Assembly (NCBI RefSeq): GCF_015732285.1
Contig: NZ_WIQU01000032.1
Location: forward strand, 626 to 64,625
Length of the DNA: 64,000 bases
DNA from: Pectinatus frisingensis
Lineage (GTDB): Bacteria > Bacillota > Negativicutes > Selenomonadales > Selenomonadaceae
Direction: 5' to 3'
The position numbers and the translations under genes were made by a program. The notes below the pieces were generated by a model, which was not told the DNA's origin, did no database searches, and saw nothing but the letters and a program-made list of their open reading frames with translations. Positions 45,094 to 54,557 of this stretch are shown here, in pieces (position 1 is the stretch's first letter; each line of letters opens with the position of its first letter).

Positions 45094-46230
45094 TTATCCT
45101 ATTGCTGCAAAAAATTTATTAATTCCGTTGTAAATGCCTTCGGCAAATTGTTCAGAACCGTCATCAGAGGTCAAGAGTTTTTCTTCGGCAGGATTAGAAA
45201 TAAAGGCTGCTTCTATTAGGGAAGCAGGCATATCAGTATGTTTTACAACATAAAAATTGCAGCTTTTAGTACCTCGATCAGGTGTATGAACTTTTTCGAT
45301 GATACCCTGCCGCAGATCGTTGGCCAGCTGGCTGCTGTAGCTGCTGCCATTGCCGTAATAATATGTGGAAGTTCCATTGGCGGCACTGTCGGTAAAAGAA
45401 TCATTATGAATACTGATAAAAATATCAGCGTTTGCCTTATTAGCTATATCGCAACGAGCCTGTAATTCATCTACATCACTGGCAGTAGGGGAAGCAACGG
45501 ATGTATCAGTGGTACGGGTCATTATAACAGTAGCACCGGCATTTTCCAAAAGACGTTTAAGTTTAAGGGCAATTTGTAAAGTAGCATCTTTTTCCTTTCG
45601 TCCGGTATAGCCGATGGCACCGGAATCATTACCACCGTGCCCGGGGTCTATAGCAATTTTTTTACCCTTTATTCCCGGAGTAGTAAAAACTTTTGCCGGT
45701 GATGGCACTGTGGGTTTGACTGCGGACGGAACGGCCGGCGGCACTGGCGACGCAGGCTTGACAGGCAAAACGGCAGAATTATCAGGGCGGTCAGCAGATT
45801 TACCAAAATCCATTATGACACGGTAAGAGATATTACCGGACGCAAGTGAAAATACGTCATATGCATCACGTTTGAGCGAGGTGTCAACAACGATTCGAAC
45901 TGTAGCATGATCAAATTGAGCGACACGAATACGATTGATGTTTTTATTATCGACGGTATATTCTTTTTGTATAGAAGGATCAAGCCATGCACCCTTTAAA
46001 TCGATAACTATCCTGTTAGGTGCTGATAAACCGAATGATTCATAGTCGACTTCTTTATTAGCATCGGCAACAATACGGACTTTGTCATTATTTGAGCTTA
46101 TGCGGATAGCAGTAATTTTGGCCAATGAAGATTTTTCAGCTGCAAAATTGCCGGCATAAGCTATATTGGCAAAGGATAAGATTATACATAAAAAAAGAGT
46201 CATAGTAAAAAAGCATAATGATTTGGGCAA
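45094..46230 (-). CDS. N-acetylmuramoyl-L-alanine amidase with AMIN domain
   Basis: This 378-residue secreted protein has a signal peptide, an AMIN domain (about 35-150) that binds cell wall, a Pro/Val-rich linker, and an Amidase_3 domain. The zinc ligands and catalytic residues appear in DPGHGGNDSGA, GRKEKDATLQ, ISIHNDSF and IEAAFISNP. It cleaves the lactyl-peptide bond in peptidoglycan, as AmiC-type division amidases do. It is monocistronic, divergent from nhaA. Confidence 0.92.
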   Translation of the reverse strand: MPKSLCFFTMTLFLCIILSFANIAYAGNFAAEKSSLAKITAIRISSNNDKVRIVADANKEVDYESFGLSAPNRIVIDLKGAWLDPSIQKEYTVDNKNINRIRVAQFDHATVRIVVDTSLKRDAYDVFSLASGNISYRVIMDFGKSADRPDNSAVLPVKPASPVPPAVPSAVKPTVPSPAKVFTTPGIKGKKIAIDPGHGGNDSGAIGYTGRKEKDATLQIALKLKRLLENAGATVIMTRTTDTSVASPTASDVDELQARCDIANKANADIFISIHNDSFTDSAANGTSTYYYGNGSSYSSQLANDLRQGIIEKVHTPDRGTKSCNFYVVKHTDMPASLIEAAFISNPAEEKLLTSDDGSEQFAEGIYNGINKFFAAIG

Positions 46231-46442
46231 AAAAACTCCCTCCTGTTACGATAAACTTTTAGCAGCTAATTGGCTCCGGATCAAATATTTTGAAAATGGC
46301 GGCAGATAATCAATACGTAACTAAATTTATAATCATATATTATAGTATTGTACAACAAAGCAGTAAAAAAAACAAAATAAAAATCTGTGGCTTGCTATGT
46401 GTCATTTCTCTTGTATATAATAAAGAGCGAGAGGAGTTTTTG

Positions 46443-47657
46443 ATGAAAAAGACAATAGGTGATATAAAAAAGAAGACAGAACAACTGTTGCGTCCGTTTA
46501 ATCATTTTTTTAATAATGAGGCAGCAAGTGGTTTTGTTTTATTACTTTGTGCTGTATTAGCAATGATTATTGCCAATACAGCATTAAATAAAACATATGA
46601 ACAGATCCTGCATATGCAGTTTTCGCTGATGGGATTTAATTTATCTATACTGCATTGGGTAAACGATGGTCTTATGGCAGTATTCTTTTTTACTGTGGGA
46701 ATGGAAATAAAACGGGAAGTTCTTTTTGGCGAATTGCAGTCAATATCGGCAACAATTTTACCCATCGTGGCAGCCATTGCGGGGATGATAGTTCCGGCAC
46801 TATTATATTCGGCGGTAAATATTGATAGCGGAGGATTGGCCGGTTGGGGAATACCAATGTCCACTGATATTGCTTTTTCATTAGGAGTATTATCGATGGC
46901 TGCCGGGAATGTACCACGTAGTATAGCGGTCTTTTTGACAACTTTGGCAGTAGTTGATGATTTGGGAGCTATTATTGTGATAGCACTATTTTACAGCAAT
47001 AGTGTCTCATTAACAGTGTTGCTATATGGACTGGCGGCTTTGGCTGCGGCACTTGCGGCAAACAAATTGGCGGTTAAAAATATTTTTATATATTTGTTTT
47101 GGGGAGTAATTGCCTGGTTTTTCTTTTATAATGCGGGAGTACATCCGACCATTGCCGGAGTGATACTGGGACTATTGATTCCTGCTGATAAAAGTCAGAA
47201 TGCAGATAAATCGCTGTTACACAAATTAGAATATAAAGTGGTACCTTTTTCTACGTGGGTGGTAATGCCGATATTTGCGCTGGTTAATGCCGGAGTCAAA
47301 TTGGATATGAGCAACTTTGCCAATATGGAAGGTTCATTTTTGCCAATTGCAGCAGGAATAATATTGGGATTGACAGTAGGCAAACCTTTGGGGATTTTCG
47401 GGGTAACAGCATTATTGTTTAAGTTTAAAGTGATAAAAATGCCGGAAAAAACATCTTATATCCATTTTCTAGGGGCAGGAAGTCTGGGAGGAATAGGTTT
47501 TACAATGTCCTTATTTATTGCATCATTGGCTTTTTCCGGTTCAATTGAATATCTCACAGCGGCCAAGGTAGGGATAATTATTGCATCATGCCTGTCAGGA
47601 TTATTGGGAATGATAATATTAAAATTAACAAATAACATTTCAACGGTTCAAGGGTAA
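46443..47657 (+). CDS. nhaA: Na+/H+ antiporter NhaA
   Basis: This protein of about 404 residues has twelve membrane helices and the ion-binding Asp pair in VVDDLGAIIVIALFY. Other family motifs are FFFTVGMEIKREVLFGEL and PMSTDIAFSLGVLS. It exports Na+ in exchange for protons. I start at the ATG at 46443, with GAGGAG 6 nt upstream; the frame is open to 46290 but the extra residues are not NhaA-like. Confidence 0.94.
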   Translation: MKKTIGDIKKKTEQLLRPFNHFFNNEAASGFVLLLCAVLAMIIANTALNKTYEQILHMQFSLMGFNLSILHWVNDGLMAVFFFTVGMEIKREVLFGELQSISATILPIVAAIAGMIVPALLYSAVNIDSGGLAGWGIPMSTDIAFSLGVLSMAAGNVPRSIAVFLTTLAVVDDLGAIIVIALFYSNSVSLTVLLYGLAALAAALAANKLAVKNIFIYLFWGVIAWFFFYNAGVHPTIAGVILGLLIPADKSQNADKSLLHKLEYKVVPFSTWVVMPIFALVNAGVKLDMSNFANMEGSFLPIAAGIILGLTVGKPLGIFGVTALLFKFKVIKMPEKTSYIHFLGAGSLGGIGFTMSLFIASLAFSGSIEYLTAAKVGIIIASCLSGLLGMIILKLTNNISTVQG

Positions 47658-47889
47658 TCGGGTTACGCAATTGGCTGACTTATTAAATAAAATAATATAA
47701 TAAACAAAATAGTTGACAGTGCAGGATTGCCGAGGTATGTAACGAATAATATTAATGATAAATAAATGCATCTATCATAATAGAAATAGTATGAATTTAG
47801 CTGTTGTTAAATTTTATTGCGTTTATATATAAGACGGTAAAGACCATATTATACGGCTGGAAAATGTTATTATAAGGGCGGTGGTCGCA

Positions 47890-49035
47890 TTGCAAGAGAA
47901 AATTATAAAGGGTGCAGATGTAAATATAAAAGTAGTTGGTATTGGCGGCGGTGGAAACAGCGTTCTGCAGCGGATAGCCAGTGAAGGCAGTCTGGGGATG
48001 GAATTGATCGCCATAAATACTGATAAAAAACAGTTGCATACACTTGATAACCAGCAGATGAAGATTTTACCCATTGGTGAAAACGTGACCAGAGGTTTAG
48101 GCAGTGGAGGGAAGGTAGTATTAGGTCAGCAGGCAGCGCAAAAAGATGAGATATTGATAAAAAATGCCATTACAGGTGCCGATATGATTTTTCTAACAGC
48201 AGGGCTTGGCGGCGGCACGGGAACAGGTGCTATGCCAGTAATTGCTGAGATGGCTCATTCTATGGGCATATTAACAATTGGTATTGTTACCATGCCGTTT
48301 TCTTTTGAAGGTTCACGAAAAAAAAGAACAGCATTGGCCAGCATTGAACAGATGCGGCCGTTTTTGGATGCGCTGATTGATATTCAAAATGATAAGTTAA
48401 TGGAATTTCAGGCTAAAGATAAACGCATATCGTTGCTTGATGCTTTTCATTTGGCTGATGGTGTTTTAAAGCAGGCCATCAGCTGTATTTCTGAGCTGAT
48501 TCTTACAGTAGGAGTGATAAATGTAGATTTCGCCGATGTCAAATCGATTTTTCAGCAAAATAATAATGCTGATGCTTTATTGGGAATAGGTGAAGGTGCT
48601 ACAGCGGTTAAAGCTGTTCAGGCAGCTATTGTAAGTCCATTGATTGAACGGCAGATCAGCGGGGCAAGAGGAATTATTTTAAATATAAGCGGAGATGAGT
48701 CATTAAGTCTGTATGAAGTAAATGAAGCAACAAAATTTATCTATGATAACACCAGTCCGGAAGTGAATATAATATTGGGAACGGTGATAAATTCACAATT
48801 AAAGGGTAAAGTACGGGCCACAGTTATTGCCACTGACTTTACTACAGATGATGATATGGATAAAAATCAAAAGGAATCGTATACAGATAGGGCTGCTCAG
48901 ACAAAAACTCCGGAACTTCCCGATTTTATGCGAGGAAAATCAACCGGGCCACATCATGCAGGACACTTAAATAAGGCTATTTTTGATATTGAACGGATAA
49001 ATAAAGAACTTGCGGATAGGCATGACAAAAAATGA
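47890..49035 (+). CDS. FtsZ-family GTPase, stand-alone paralogue
   Basis: This protein of about 381 residues has the tubulin/FtsZ core: KVVGIGGGGNSV at the N-terminus, the GTP loop GLGGGTGTGAMPV, and the T7 loop NVDFAD with both catalytic Asp residues. A short C-terminal linker holds LPDFMRGK, similar to the FtsA/ZipA-binding tail of FtsZ. It is not in a division (dcw) cluster, being flanked by nhaA and tRNAs. Several positions (NSVLQRI, INTDKKQL, FQQNNNADALLGIG) differ from the usual Firmicute FtsZ. It is probably a second FtsZ or a related cytoskeletal GTPase. The start is TTG 47890 (GGTGG upstream) or GTG 47881. Confidence 0.85.
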   Translation: MQEKIIKGADVNIKVVGIGGGGNSVLQRIASEGSLGMELIAINTDKKQLHTLDNQQMKILPIGENVTRGLGSGGKVVLGQQAAQKDEILIKNAITGADMIFLTAGLGGGTGTGAMPVIAEMAHSMGILTIGIVTMPFSFEGSRKKRTALASIEQMRPFLDALIDIQNDKLMEFQAKDKRISLLDAFHLADGVLKQAISCISELILTVGVINVDFADVKSIFQQNNNADALLGIGEGATAVKAVQAAIVSPLIERQISGARGIILNISGDESLSLYEVNEATKFIYDNTSPEVNIILGTVINSQLKGKVRATVIATDFTTDDDMDKNQKESYTDRAAQTKTPELPDFMRGKSTGPHHAGHLNKAIFDIERINKELADRHDKK

Positions 49036-49088
49036 AACAGGCCTTATTTAAAAAATTAGTCATGAATGTTTGATATGTAATATTTTAC

Positions 49089-49117
49089 TTGACATTGTAC
49101 TTGTAAGTATATATAAT
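49089..49117 (+). promoter_or_regulatory. Promoter of tRNA-Gln
   Basis: TTGACA and TATAAT are both perfect consensus, spaced 17 bp, about 20 bp before the tRNA. Confidence 0.88.
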
Positions 49118-49137
49118 ATTTAAGTCAGCAAAAGTAT

Positions 49138-49213
49138 TGGGGTATCGCCAAGTTGGTAAGGCACGGGATTCTGAATCCCGCATTCGTTGGTTCGAGTCCA
49201 GCTACCCCAGCCA
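49138..49213 (+). tRNA. tRNA-Gln (anticodon CTG)
   Basis: A 76-nt cloverleaf starts TGGGGTA and ends GCCA. The stem CGGGA/TCCCG encloses TTCTGAA, giving anticodon CTG. The U1 start and sequence are typical of bacterial tRNA-Gln. Confidence 0.95.
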
Positions 49214-49223
49214 GATGAATTTT

Positions 49224-49247
49224 ACACCGCAACAGCGGTGTTTTTTT
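49224..49247 (+). terminator. Terminator of tRNA-Gln
   Basis: ACACCGC-AACA-GCGGTGT is followed by six T residues. Confidence 0.92.
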
Positions 49248-49279
49248 ATCTTTGTTGTAGTAGTATTAATAAAAAACTA

Positions 49280-49308
49280 TTGACAAGTATTATCATACTT
49301 AGTATAAT
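49280..49308 (+). promoter_or_regulatory. Promoter of tRNA-Lys
   Basis: Consensus TTGACA and TATAAT are spaced 17 bp, 34 bp before the tRNA. Confidence 0.88.
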
Positions 49309-49342
49309 GTTATAGTCGGCTCAATGAGCTGTACATCTACAA

Positions 49343-49418
49343 GGTTCACTAGCTCAGTTGGCAGAGCACCTGACTTTTAATCAGGGTGTCCCGAGTTCGA
49401 ATCTCGGGTGAGCCACCA
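49343..49418 (+). tRNA. tRNA-Lys (anticodon TTT)
   Basis: A 76-nt cloverleaf starts GGTTCAC and ends ACCA. The stem CCTGA/TCAGG encloses CTTTTAA, giving anticodon TTT. Confidence 0.96.
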
Positions 49419-49429
49419 TTGCATACAAG

Positions 49430-49459
49430 GCCTTCTTCCCATCGAAGAAGGCTTTTTTT
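49430..49459 (+). terminator. Terminator of tRNA-Lys
   Basis: GCCTTCTTC and GAAGAAGGC pair, followed by seven T residues. Confidence 0.93.
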
Positions 49460-49492
49460 ATATTTATACATATTATTATAAGGTGGGATATT

Positions 49493-50713
49493 ATGGCTGT
49501 GACGTCGATTGCGCAAGGAAATTATTCAGCGGTGAATAAGCATAGTGGGTACGATGTGACACTTTTGTCTATTGGGCATTTACTATGCGATTTTTATTGC
49601 AATTTTTTACCGATATTGATACCGCTTCTTATCGTTAATATGGGACTATCCTTGGCATTGAGCGGTATTCTGGTCATGGCTATGGCTATTACGGCAAATG
49701 TTTTGCAGCCAATATTTGGTTATTATATGGACAAATACAATTTTAATCGGTTGCTGCTGATCGTTTTACCGTTTGGAGCTGCTTTCATTTGTCTTACCAG
49801 TTTTACGGCAAGTTTTTATACATTATTGTTGTGCGTTGCTGCAAGCGGATTGGCTGCATCTGTTTTTCATCCAATGGCTACAGGGATAGTGGGGAAAATA
49901 GCTAATAAGAAAAAAATGGGATTGTCATTGTCGTTTTTTATCAGCGGCGGTAATCTGGGATTTGCATTCGCACCGATATTATTGGTTTATTTTATACAAT
50001 ATTATTCACTGAAAATGCTGCCGCTGTTAGTTATTCCTACACTTATCCTGAGTATATTTTATTATCAGTCAAGGCTATATAAAGTTAGTACGGTAAATAA
50101 AAGTGAGAATATAAGGTATAAATTGAACTGGCATAAATTATGGCAGAATATTCCACTGATAAAATTAAATGCAGCCATGGCAATAAGAACATGGGCGCAC
50201 AGTGCCGTGACCACGTTTTTACCGACACTGCTTATTTTACAGGGATATGATAAGACAACTTCCGGATGGCTGCTGACACTTTTTCTTATAGGCGCGGCAG
50301 TTGGCGGTATGTTCGGCGGTATTTTAAATGATCATATCGGGCAGAAAAAAGTCATTGGACCATCAATGCTGATTGCTGTTTTTCCGGCAATATATTTTTT
50401 TACAGCAGAAACTGTTGATGCTGTGTCGATTTTTGCTCTTATAATGACAGGTTTCTTTATTCAAGCAGCACATCCTTGCTCAGTAATATGGTGCCAAAAG
50501 TTTTTGCCGGATAATCCTAATCTGGCATCGGGCCTAATGTTGGGATTGTCTTTCGGTTTGGGAGGAATTGGCGCTGCTTTAACGGCAATTGCCGCTGAAT
50601 ATATAGGACTGAGGGCAGCATTGCTGATAACGGTGCTGATGCCTTTGGCAGGGGCGTTACTGATTTATTACATACCAGAGCAGCCGCCATGGCAGCTGCA
50701 GCCAAAACAGTAA
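49493..50713 (+). CDS. MFS exporter, fosmidomycin-resistance (Fsr) type
   Basis: This 406-residue protein has twelve membrane helices. The Fsr-like features are LLSIGHLLCDFYCNFLPILIP in TM1, LQPIFGYYMDK after TM2 and GLAASVFHPMATG in TM4. Members export drugs such as fosmidomycin or unknown metabolites by proton antiport. The ATG follows an AAGGTGG site. It is monocistronic and convergent with manA. Confidence 0.87.
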   Translation: MAVTSIAQGNYSAVNKHSGYDVTLLSIGHLLCDFYCNFLPILIPLLIVNMGLSLALSGILVMAMAITANVLQPIFGYYMDKYNFNRLLLIVLPFGAAFICLTSFTASFYTLLLCVAASGLAASVFHPMATGIVGKIANKKKMGLSLSFFISGGNLGFAFAPILLVYFIQYYSLKMLPLLVIPTLILSIFYYQSRLYKVSTVNKSENIRYKLNWHKLWQNIPLIKLNAAMAIRTWAHSAVTTFLPTLLILQGYDKTTSGWLLTLFLIGAAVGGMFGGILNDHIGQKKVIGPSMLIAVFPAIYFFTAETVDAVSIFALIMTGFFIQAAHPCSVIWCQKFLPDNPNLASGLMLGLSFGLGGIGAALTAIAAEYIGLRAALLITVLMPLAGALLIYYIPEQPPWQLQPKQ

Positions 50714-50723
50714 AATATATGAC

Positions 50724-50753
50724 AACGGGACTACCGCATGCAGTAGTCCCGTT
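50724..50753. terminator. Bidirectional terminator between fsr-like and manA genes
   Basis: AACGGGACTA and TAGTCCCGTT form a perfect 10-bp stem between two convergent genes. Confidence 0.8.
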
Positions 50754-50774
50754 GATTTGGTGATAATAAAATAT

Positions 50775-51740
50775 TTAAAGTGTGGTTAGAATAAATTCTC
50801 CCATGCCATTGATGCGATAGTCACCCAGACCGGCGGGAACAAACAGACTATCGCCTTTTTTTAATGTCATACTTTCATGTGGAGAATCGAGACATATCTC
50901 ACCATTGAGAATGATCAATGAATGAAATGAAGTATTATCGGCACATAGACTGCAATTGCCGGATAAGTCGAAATGATAAACAGAAAATAAGGCGCATTGC
51001 GACAATAAATCTATTTTATAATCCGAAAAAATATCAACAGTACCTATTTCGCCGATCTTATGTGTTGGCGGTTTAAGGTTGGTCACCGTCAAAGCCTTGG
51101 CAATATGCAGTTCACGCGGTTTACCATCGGTTCCCACTCTTCCATAGTCATAAACACGATAAGTGGTATTGGAATTTTGCTGTATTTCAGCAATTAAAAT
51201 GCCTTTGCCGATAGCATGCAGTGTTCCTGAATTGATAAAAAATACATCGCCTTTTTTGACAGGAACCTGATTGCATACATCTAGTAAAGTGTCGTCATTG
51301 ATGCGGCGCTCAAATTCGTCACGAGTGATTTCGTTTTTAAACCCATATATTAGTTTGGCATCAGGTTCAGCATCAACAATATACCACATTTCTGTTTTAC
51401 CCGGTTCACCTTCTACAGCCTGGGCATAAGCATCATCGGGATGGACCTGTACGGAAAGATTATCATGGGCATCGATCAGCTTGATAAGCAATGGGAAATA
51501 ATCAATACAGGCAGCTTTGCTGCCGATGACTTCCTTACCGGATGCTTCAAGATATTCCGGCAATGTTTTACCAGCAAAAGAACCGTTTTCAATTGTATTG
51601 GCACCAGCCTTATGACAGGAAAGTTCCCAGCTTTCAGCAACTTTTTGCAATGATGTTTCTTTCCCGTACTCGGTTTTCAGACGCGTACCGCCCCATAGGT
51701 AATCTTTTAGGGGTGATTTCAATTTTAATGGATATAACAT
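50775..51740 (-). CDS. manA: Class I mannose-6-phosphate isomerase
   Basis: This protein of about 321 residues is a short, Firmicute-type cupin isomerase that interconverts mannose-6-phosphate and fructose-6-phosphate. The zinc-site motifs are VQVHPDD and GKTEMWYIVDA, and the active-site stretch is GTLHAIGKGILIAEIQQNS. The start is the second of two close ATG codons (51740), 7 nt after GAGGTG. Confidence 0.93.
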   Translation of the reverse strand: MLYPLKLKSPLKDYLWGGTRLKTEYGKETSLQKVAESWELSCHKAGANTIENGSFAGKTLPEYLEASGKEVIGSKAACIDYFPLLIKLIDAHDNLSVQVHPDDAYAQAVEGEPGKTEMWYIVDAEPDAKLIYGFKNEITRDEFERRINDDTLLDVCNQVPVKKGDVFFINSGTLHAIGKGILIAEIQQNSNTTYRVYDYGRVGTDGKPRELHIAKALTVTNLKPPTHKIGEIGTVDIFSDYKIDLLSQCALFSVYHFDLSGNCSLCADNTSFHSLIILNGEICLDSPHESMTLKKGDSLFVPAGLGDYRINGMGEFILTTL

Positions 51741-51746
51741 GATCAT

Positions 51747-52070
51747 TCACCTCGTATAATTTATATATACATAATACAACGAATAATCGGTTTGGTCTAT
51801 AATAATTACACAGAAAGATAAAAAACGAGCAGCTATTCTTTCAGGTGTAAACTAAAATAATAAAATTAAAATACATTATCAAATAAAAATATTATAATAA
51901 TTAGATATAAATTATATTGTGATAAGTTAATGAATAAAAAGTTCTTATTTTAGTATTAGTTATTCCCATATTTTAAATAATTTATAACAAAAAACATATT
52001 TTTTTATTATAAAAACAAAATAAACATCCGTTTTTTCTAATAGTAATCGATAAAATCCTAAACTTTTTTC
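51747..52070. other. AT-rich intergenic region, no gene seen
   Basis: About 320 bp of very AT-rich DNA between divergent manA and livK. No ORF, tRNA or convincing hairpin is seen. Confidence 0.4.
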
Positions 52071-52099
52071 TTGACTAGTGTATACTTGCAAACTATAAT
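52071..52099 (+). promoter_or_regulatory. Promoter of livK
   Basis: TTGACT (52071-52076) and TATAAT (52094-52099) are 17 bp apart, 45 bp before the start codon. Confidence 0.82.
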
Positions 52100-52143
52100 G
52101 TATTTATCGCAATAATAGAGGGATATTTTTAGGAGGATATTTT

Positions 52144-53325
52144 ATGAATTTAAAAATGAAGCGCTTAAAGATTGCCGGTGTGCTTTTGGGTGCTGCTGTG
52201 ATGGCAACGGCCTTTGCCGGTTGTGGTGATCAAAAGAGTGCTGCGGATAGTGATACAATTAAAATCGGTGCTAATTTTGAACTTACCGGGAATGCAGCTA
52301 ATTATGGTTCGTCAGCGCTGGATGGCTTGCGTTTGGCAGTTAAAGAGGCTAATGATGCCGGCGGTATTGACGGTAAAAAACTTGAGTTGGATGAAGTCGA
52401 TTGTAAATCGGAAGCCTCGGAAGCGGCTAATGCAACTACTAAGTTGGTGACTGATAAGGTCGTTGCCATTGTTGGACCGGCTACTACCGGAGATGTTCTG
52501 GCGGCTTCACCAATAGTTACCGACAGCAAAATTCCGCTTATTGCACCTGCTGCTACCAGTTCCAAAGTCACAGTTGATGACAATGGCAAAGTACAGCCGT
52601 TTATTTTCCGCAGCTGTTTTATTGATCCGCAGCAAGGTGAAGTAATGGCCACATTCGCTTCTAAAACACTGCATGCCAAAACAGCAGTTATATATGCCGA
52701 TTCCAGTACTGACTATTCTAAGAGCTTAAGCAAGGTTTTCAAAGAAAAGTTTGAGGCAGACGGTGGTCAGGTTCTGGACGAAGAAGCTTTTGTGCAAAAA
52801 GATCAGGATTTTAAAACAACACTTACAAAAATAAAAGCAGCTAATCCTGATGTTGTATTTATCCCGGCTTATTATGAAGAAGTTGGCAAAATTGTTAAAC
52901 AGGCCCGTGAAATGGGAATAACTGTTCCGCTTTTGGGAACAGATGGCTGGGATGATAGTAAAGTAATTGATATAGCGGGAAAAGATGCTCTTAATAATAC
53001 TTTCTACAGCACTCATTATTCTGACCAGGATAAGGATGTACAAGGTTTTATAAAACTATTTAAACAAGAAAATGATGGTAAGGATCCAAACGTTTTTGCA
53101 GCGCTGGGCTATGATGCCGGTAAGATGCTTATTGAAGCTATTAAACAGGCTAAGAGTGCTGATCCGCAAAAAATACGTGATGCATTGGAAAACTTGAAGG
53201 ATGTTCAAGTCGGTACAGGGATCATCAGTATGAATAAAGATCATAATCCAATAAAATCAGCAGTAATAATAGAATTAAAAGACGGCAACAAAGTTATGAA
53301 GGAAAAAATTGCTCCGGAAAATTAA
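52144..53325 (+). CDS. livK: Branched-chain amino acid ABC transporter binding lipoprotein (LivK-like)
   Basis: This 393-residue periplasmic binding protein has a lipobox (ATAFAGC near residue 24) and the Leu/Ile/Val-binding fold: GANFELTGNAANYGSSALDG, VAIVGPATTGDVLAASP and FAALGYDAGKMLIEAI. AGGAGG lies 6 nt before the ATG. It captures Leu, Ile or Val, or a related ligand, for LivHMGF encoded 335 bp downstream. A terminator and a separate promoter lie between, so livK can be expressed at a different level. Confidence 0.93.
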   Translation: MNLKMKRLKIAGVLLGAAVMATAFAGCGDQKSAADSDTIKIGANFELTGNAANYGSSALDGLRLAVKEANDAGGIDGKKLELDEVDCKSEASEAANATTKLVTDKVVAIVGPATTGDVLAASPIVTDSKIPLIAPAATSSKVTVDDNGKVQPFIFRSCFIDPQQGEVMATFASKTLHAKTAVIYADSSTDYSKSLSKVFKEKFEADGGQVLDEEAFVQKDQDFKTTLTKIKAANPDVVFIPAYYEEVGKIVKQAREMGITVPLLGTDGWDDSKVIDIAGKDALNNTFYSTHYSDQDKDVQGFIKLFKQENDGKDPNVFAALGYDAGKMLIEAIKQAKSADPQKIRDALENLKDVQVGTGIISMNKDHNPIKSAVIIELKDGNKVMKEKIAPEN

Positions 53326-53336
53326 TTAAGCCCATA

Positions 53337-53372
53337 AAAATCGGATCCGTTGACAGCAGCAAATCTGATTTT
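53337..53372 (+). terminator. Terminator of livK
   Basis: AAAATCGGAT pairs with ATCTGATTTT (one G-U pair) across a 16-nt loop, 12 bp after livK. Confidence 0.7.
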
Positions 53373-53398
53373 ACCAAGAAGAATACGTGTCAGATATG

Positions 53399-53543
53399 TT
53401 GACAATTATACAAAATTTAACATATAATATTAACTATAATATTTATGATTGACAATGTTTGTTGCGCGCTCAACGGTGAGCTTTTTAGGTGAAGCACGGG
53501 TTGAATAAAACCTTTAGCTGGTCGGCTAAGGGTTTTATTTTTG
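53399..53543 (+). promoter_or_regulatory. Promoter and structured leader with terminator before livH
   Basis: TTGACA (53399-53404) and TATAAT (53423-53428) are 18 bp apart. Downstream, GCTCA-ACGG-TGAGC (53468-53481) is a perfect hairpin with an ACGG loop. A second ACGG (53496-53499) has weaker flanking pairing. Then AAAACCTTTAGC/GCTAAGGGTTTT (53507-53536), followed by ATTTTT, forms a strong terminator. It lies about 120 bp before livH, so it can act as an attenuator or end a small RNA of about 110 nt. Paired ACGR loops recall guanidine-II riboswitches, but the second stem is poor. Confidence 0.5.
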
Positions 53544-53660
53544 CCCGGATTTATTATAAGTAAGGCCGATGACATTAAGATGGCAGTTTGTCGAATTATC
53601 GGTAAAAATTAATTAAAGTCAAATATTTTGATAATCTAAATATTGAATGGAGGATTTTTT

Positions 53661-54548
53661 ATGGGTATCATGGATCAGTTTCTGCAACAGCTGATTAACG
53701 GAATATCATTGGGCAGCATATATGCATTAATTGCATTAGGATACACCATGGTATACGGAATTATTAAGCTGATAAATTTTGCACATGGTGATATTTATAT
53801 GGTTGGTGCGTATATTGGCTTTTTTTGCATAACTATACTTCATTGGCCGGTGTTGCCGGCATTGGTGGCATCGATGATATTGACAGGTATTTTGGGGATG
53901 CTTGTGGAAAGATTTGCTTATCGTCCACTGCGCTCGGCACCGCGTATATCGGTGCTGATAACGGCAATCGGCGTATCATTTTTTCTTGAATATACGATGA
54001 TGTATTTTGTTACACCACAGCCGCGGACATTTCCCAGCGTGCTGGAAGATGCAGCTTATCATTTTGGCCCGTTTGTGGTAAACAACCAACAGATAATGAT
54101 TTTTGCGATAACGATAATTCTTATGGCTATATTGACTTATATAGTCCAGTATACTAAGGTCGGCAAGGCTATGCGGGCAGTTTCATTTGATACTGAAACT
54201 GCACAGCTTATGGGGATAAATGCCAATAGAATAATTTCGGTAACTTTTGGTATTGGATCAGCATTAGCGGCTGCTGCCGGTGTTTTAGTCGGTATCTATT
54301 ATAACTCTATAGATCCACTGATGGGTATAATGCCTGGTTTAAAAGCGTTTGTTGCTGCTGTATTAGGCGGAATAGGAATTTTACCGGGAGCTGCCGCCGG
54401 TGGAATCATTTTGGGAATAATAGAAGCACTGGTCAGCGGGTTTATTTCGTCTACATTCCGTGATGCCGCAGCATTTGCCATTTTAATATTGGTACTGTTG
54501 TTTAAACCGTCAGGACTGCTTGGCAAGAATACGAACGAGAAAGTGTAG
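53661..54548 (+). CDS. livH: Branched-chain amino acid ABC permease (LivH)
   Basis: This permease of about 295 residues begins FLQQLINGISLGSIYALIALGYTMVYG, the LivH N-terminus, and has eight hydrophobic segments with the EAA-like loop AMRAVSFDTETAQLMGIN. I start at the ATG at 53661, 6 nt after GGAGG; the ATG 18 nt upstream precedes that site. It forms the membrane channel with LivM. Confidence 0.94.
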   Translation: MGIMDQFLQQLINGISLGSIYALIALGYTMVYGIIKLINFAHGDIYMVGAYIGFFCITILHWPVLPALVASMILTGILGMLVERFAYRPLRSAPRISVLITAIGVSFFLEYTMMYFVTPQPRTFPSVLEDAAYHFGPFVVNNQQIMIFAITIILMAILTYIVQYTKVGKAMRAVSFDTETAQLMGINANRIISVTFGIGSALAAAAGVLVGIYYNSIDPLMGIMPGLKAFVAAVLGGIGILPGAAAGGIILGIIEALVSGFISSTFRDAAAFAILILVLLFKPSGLLGKNTNEKV

Positions 54549-54557
54549 GTGTGATAA

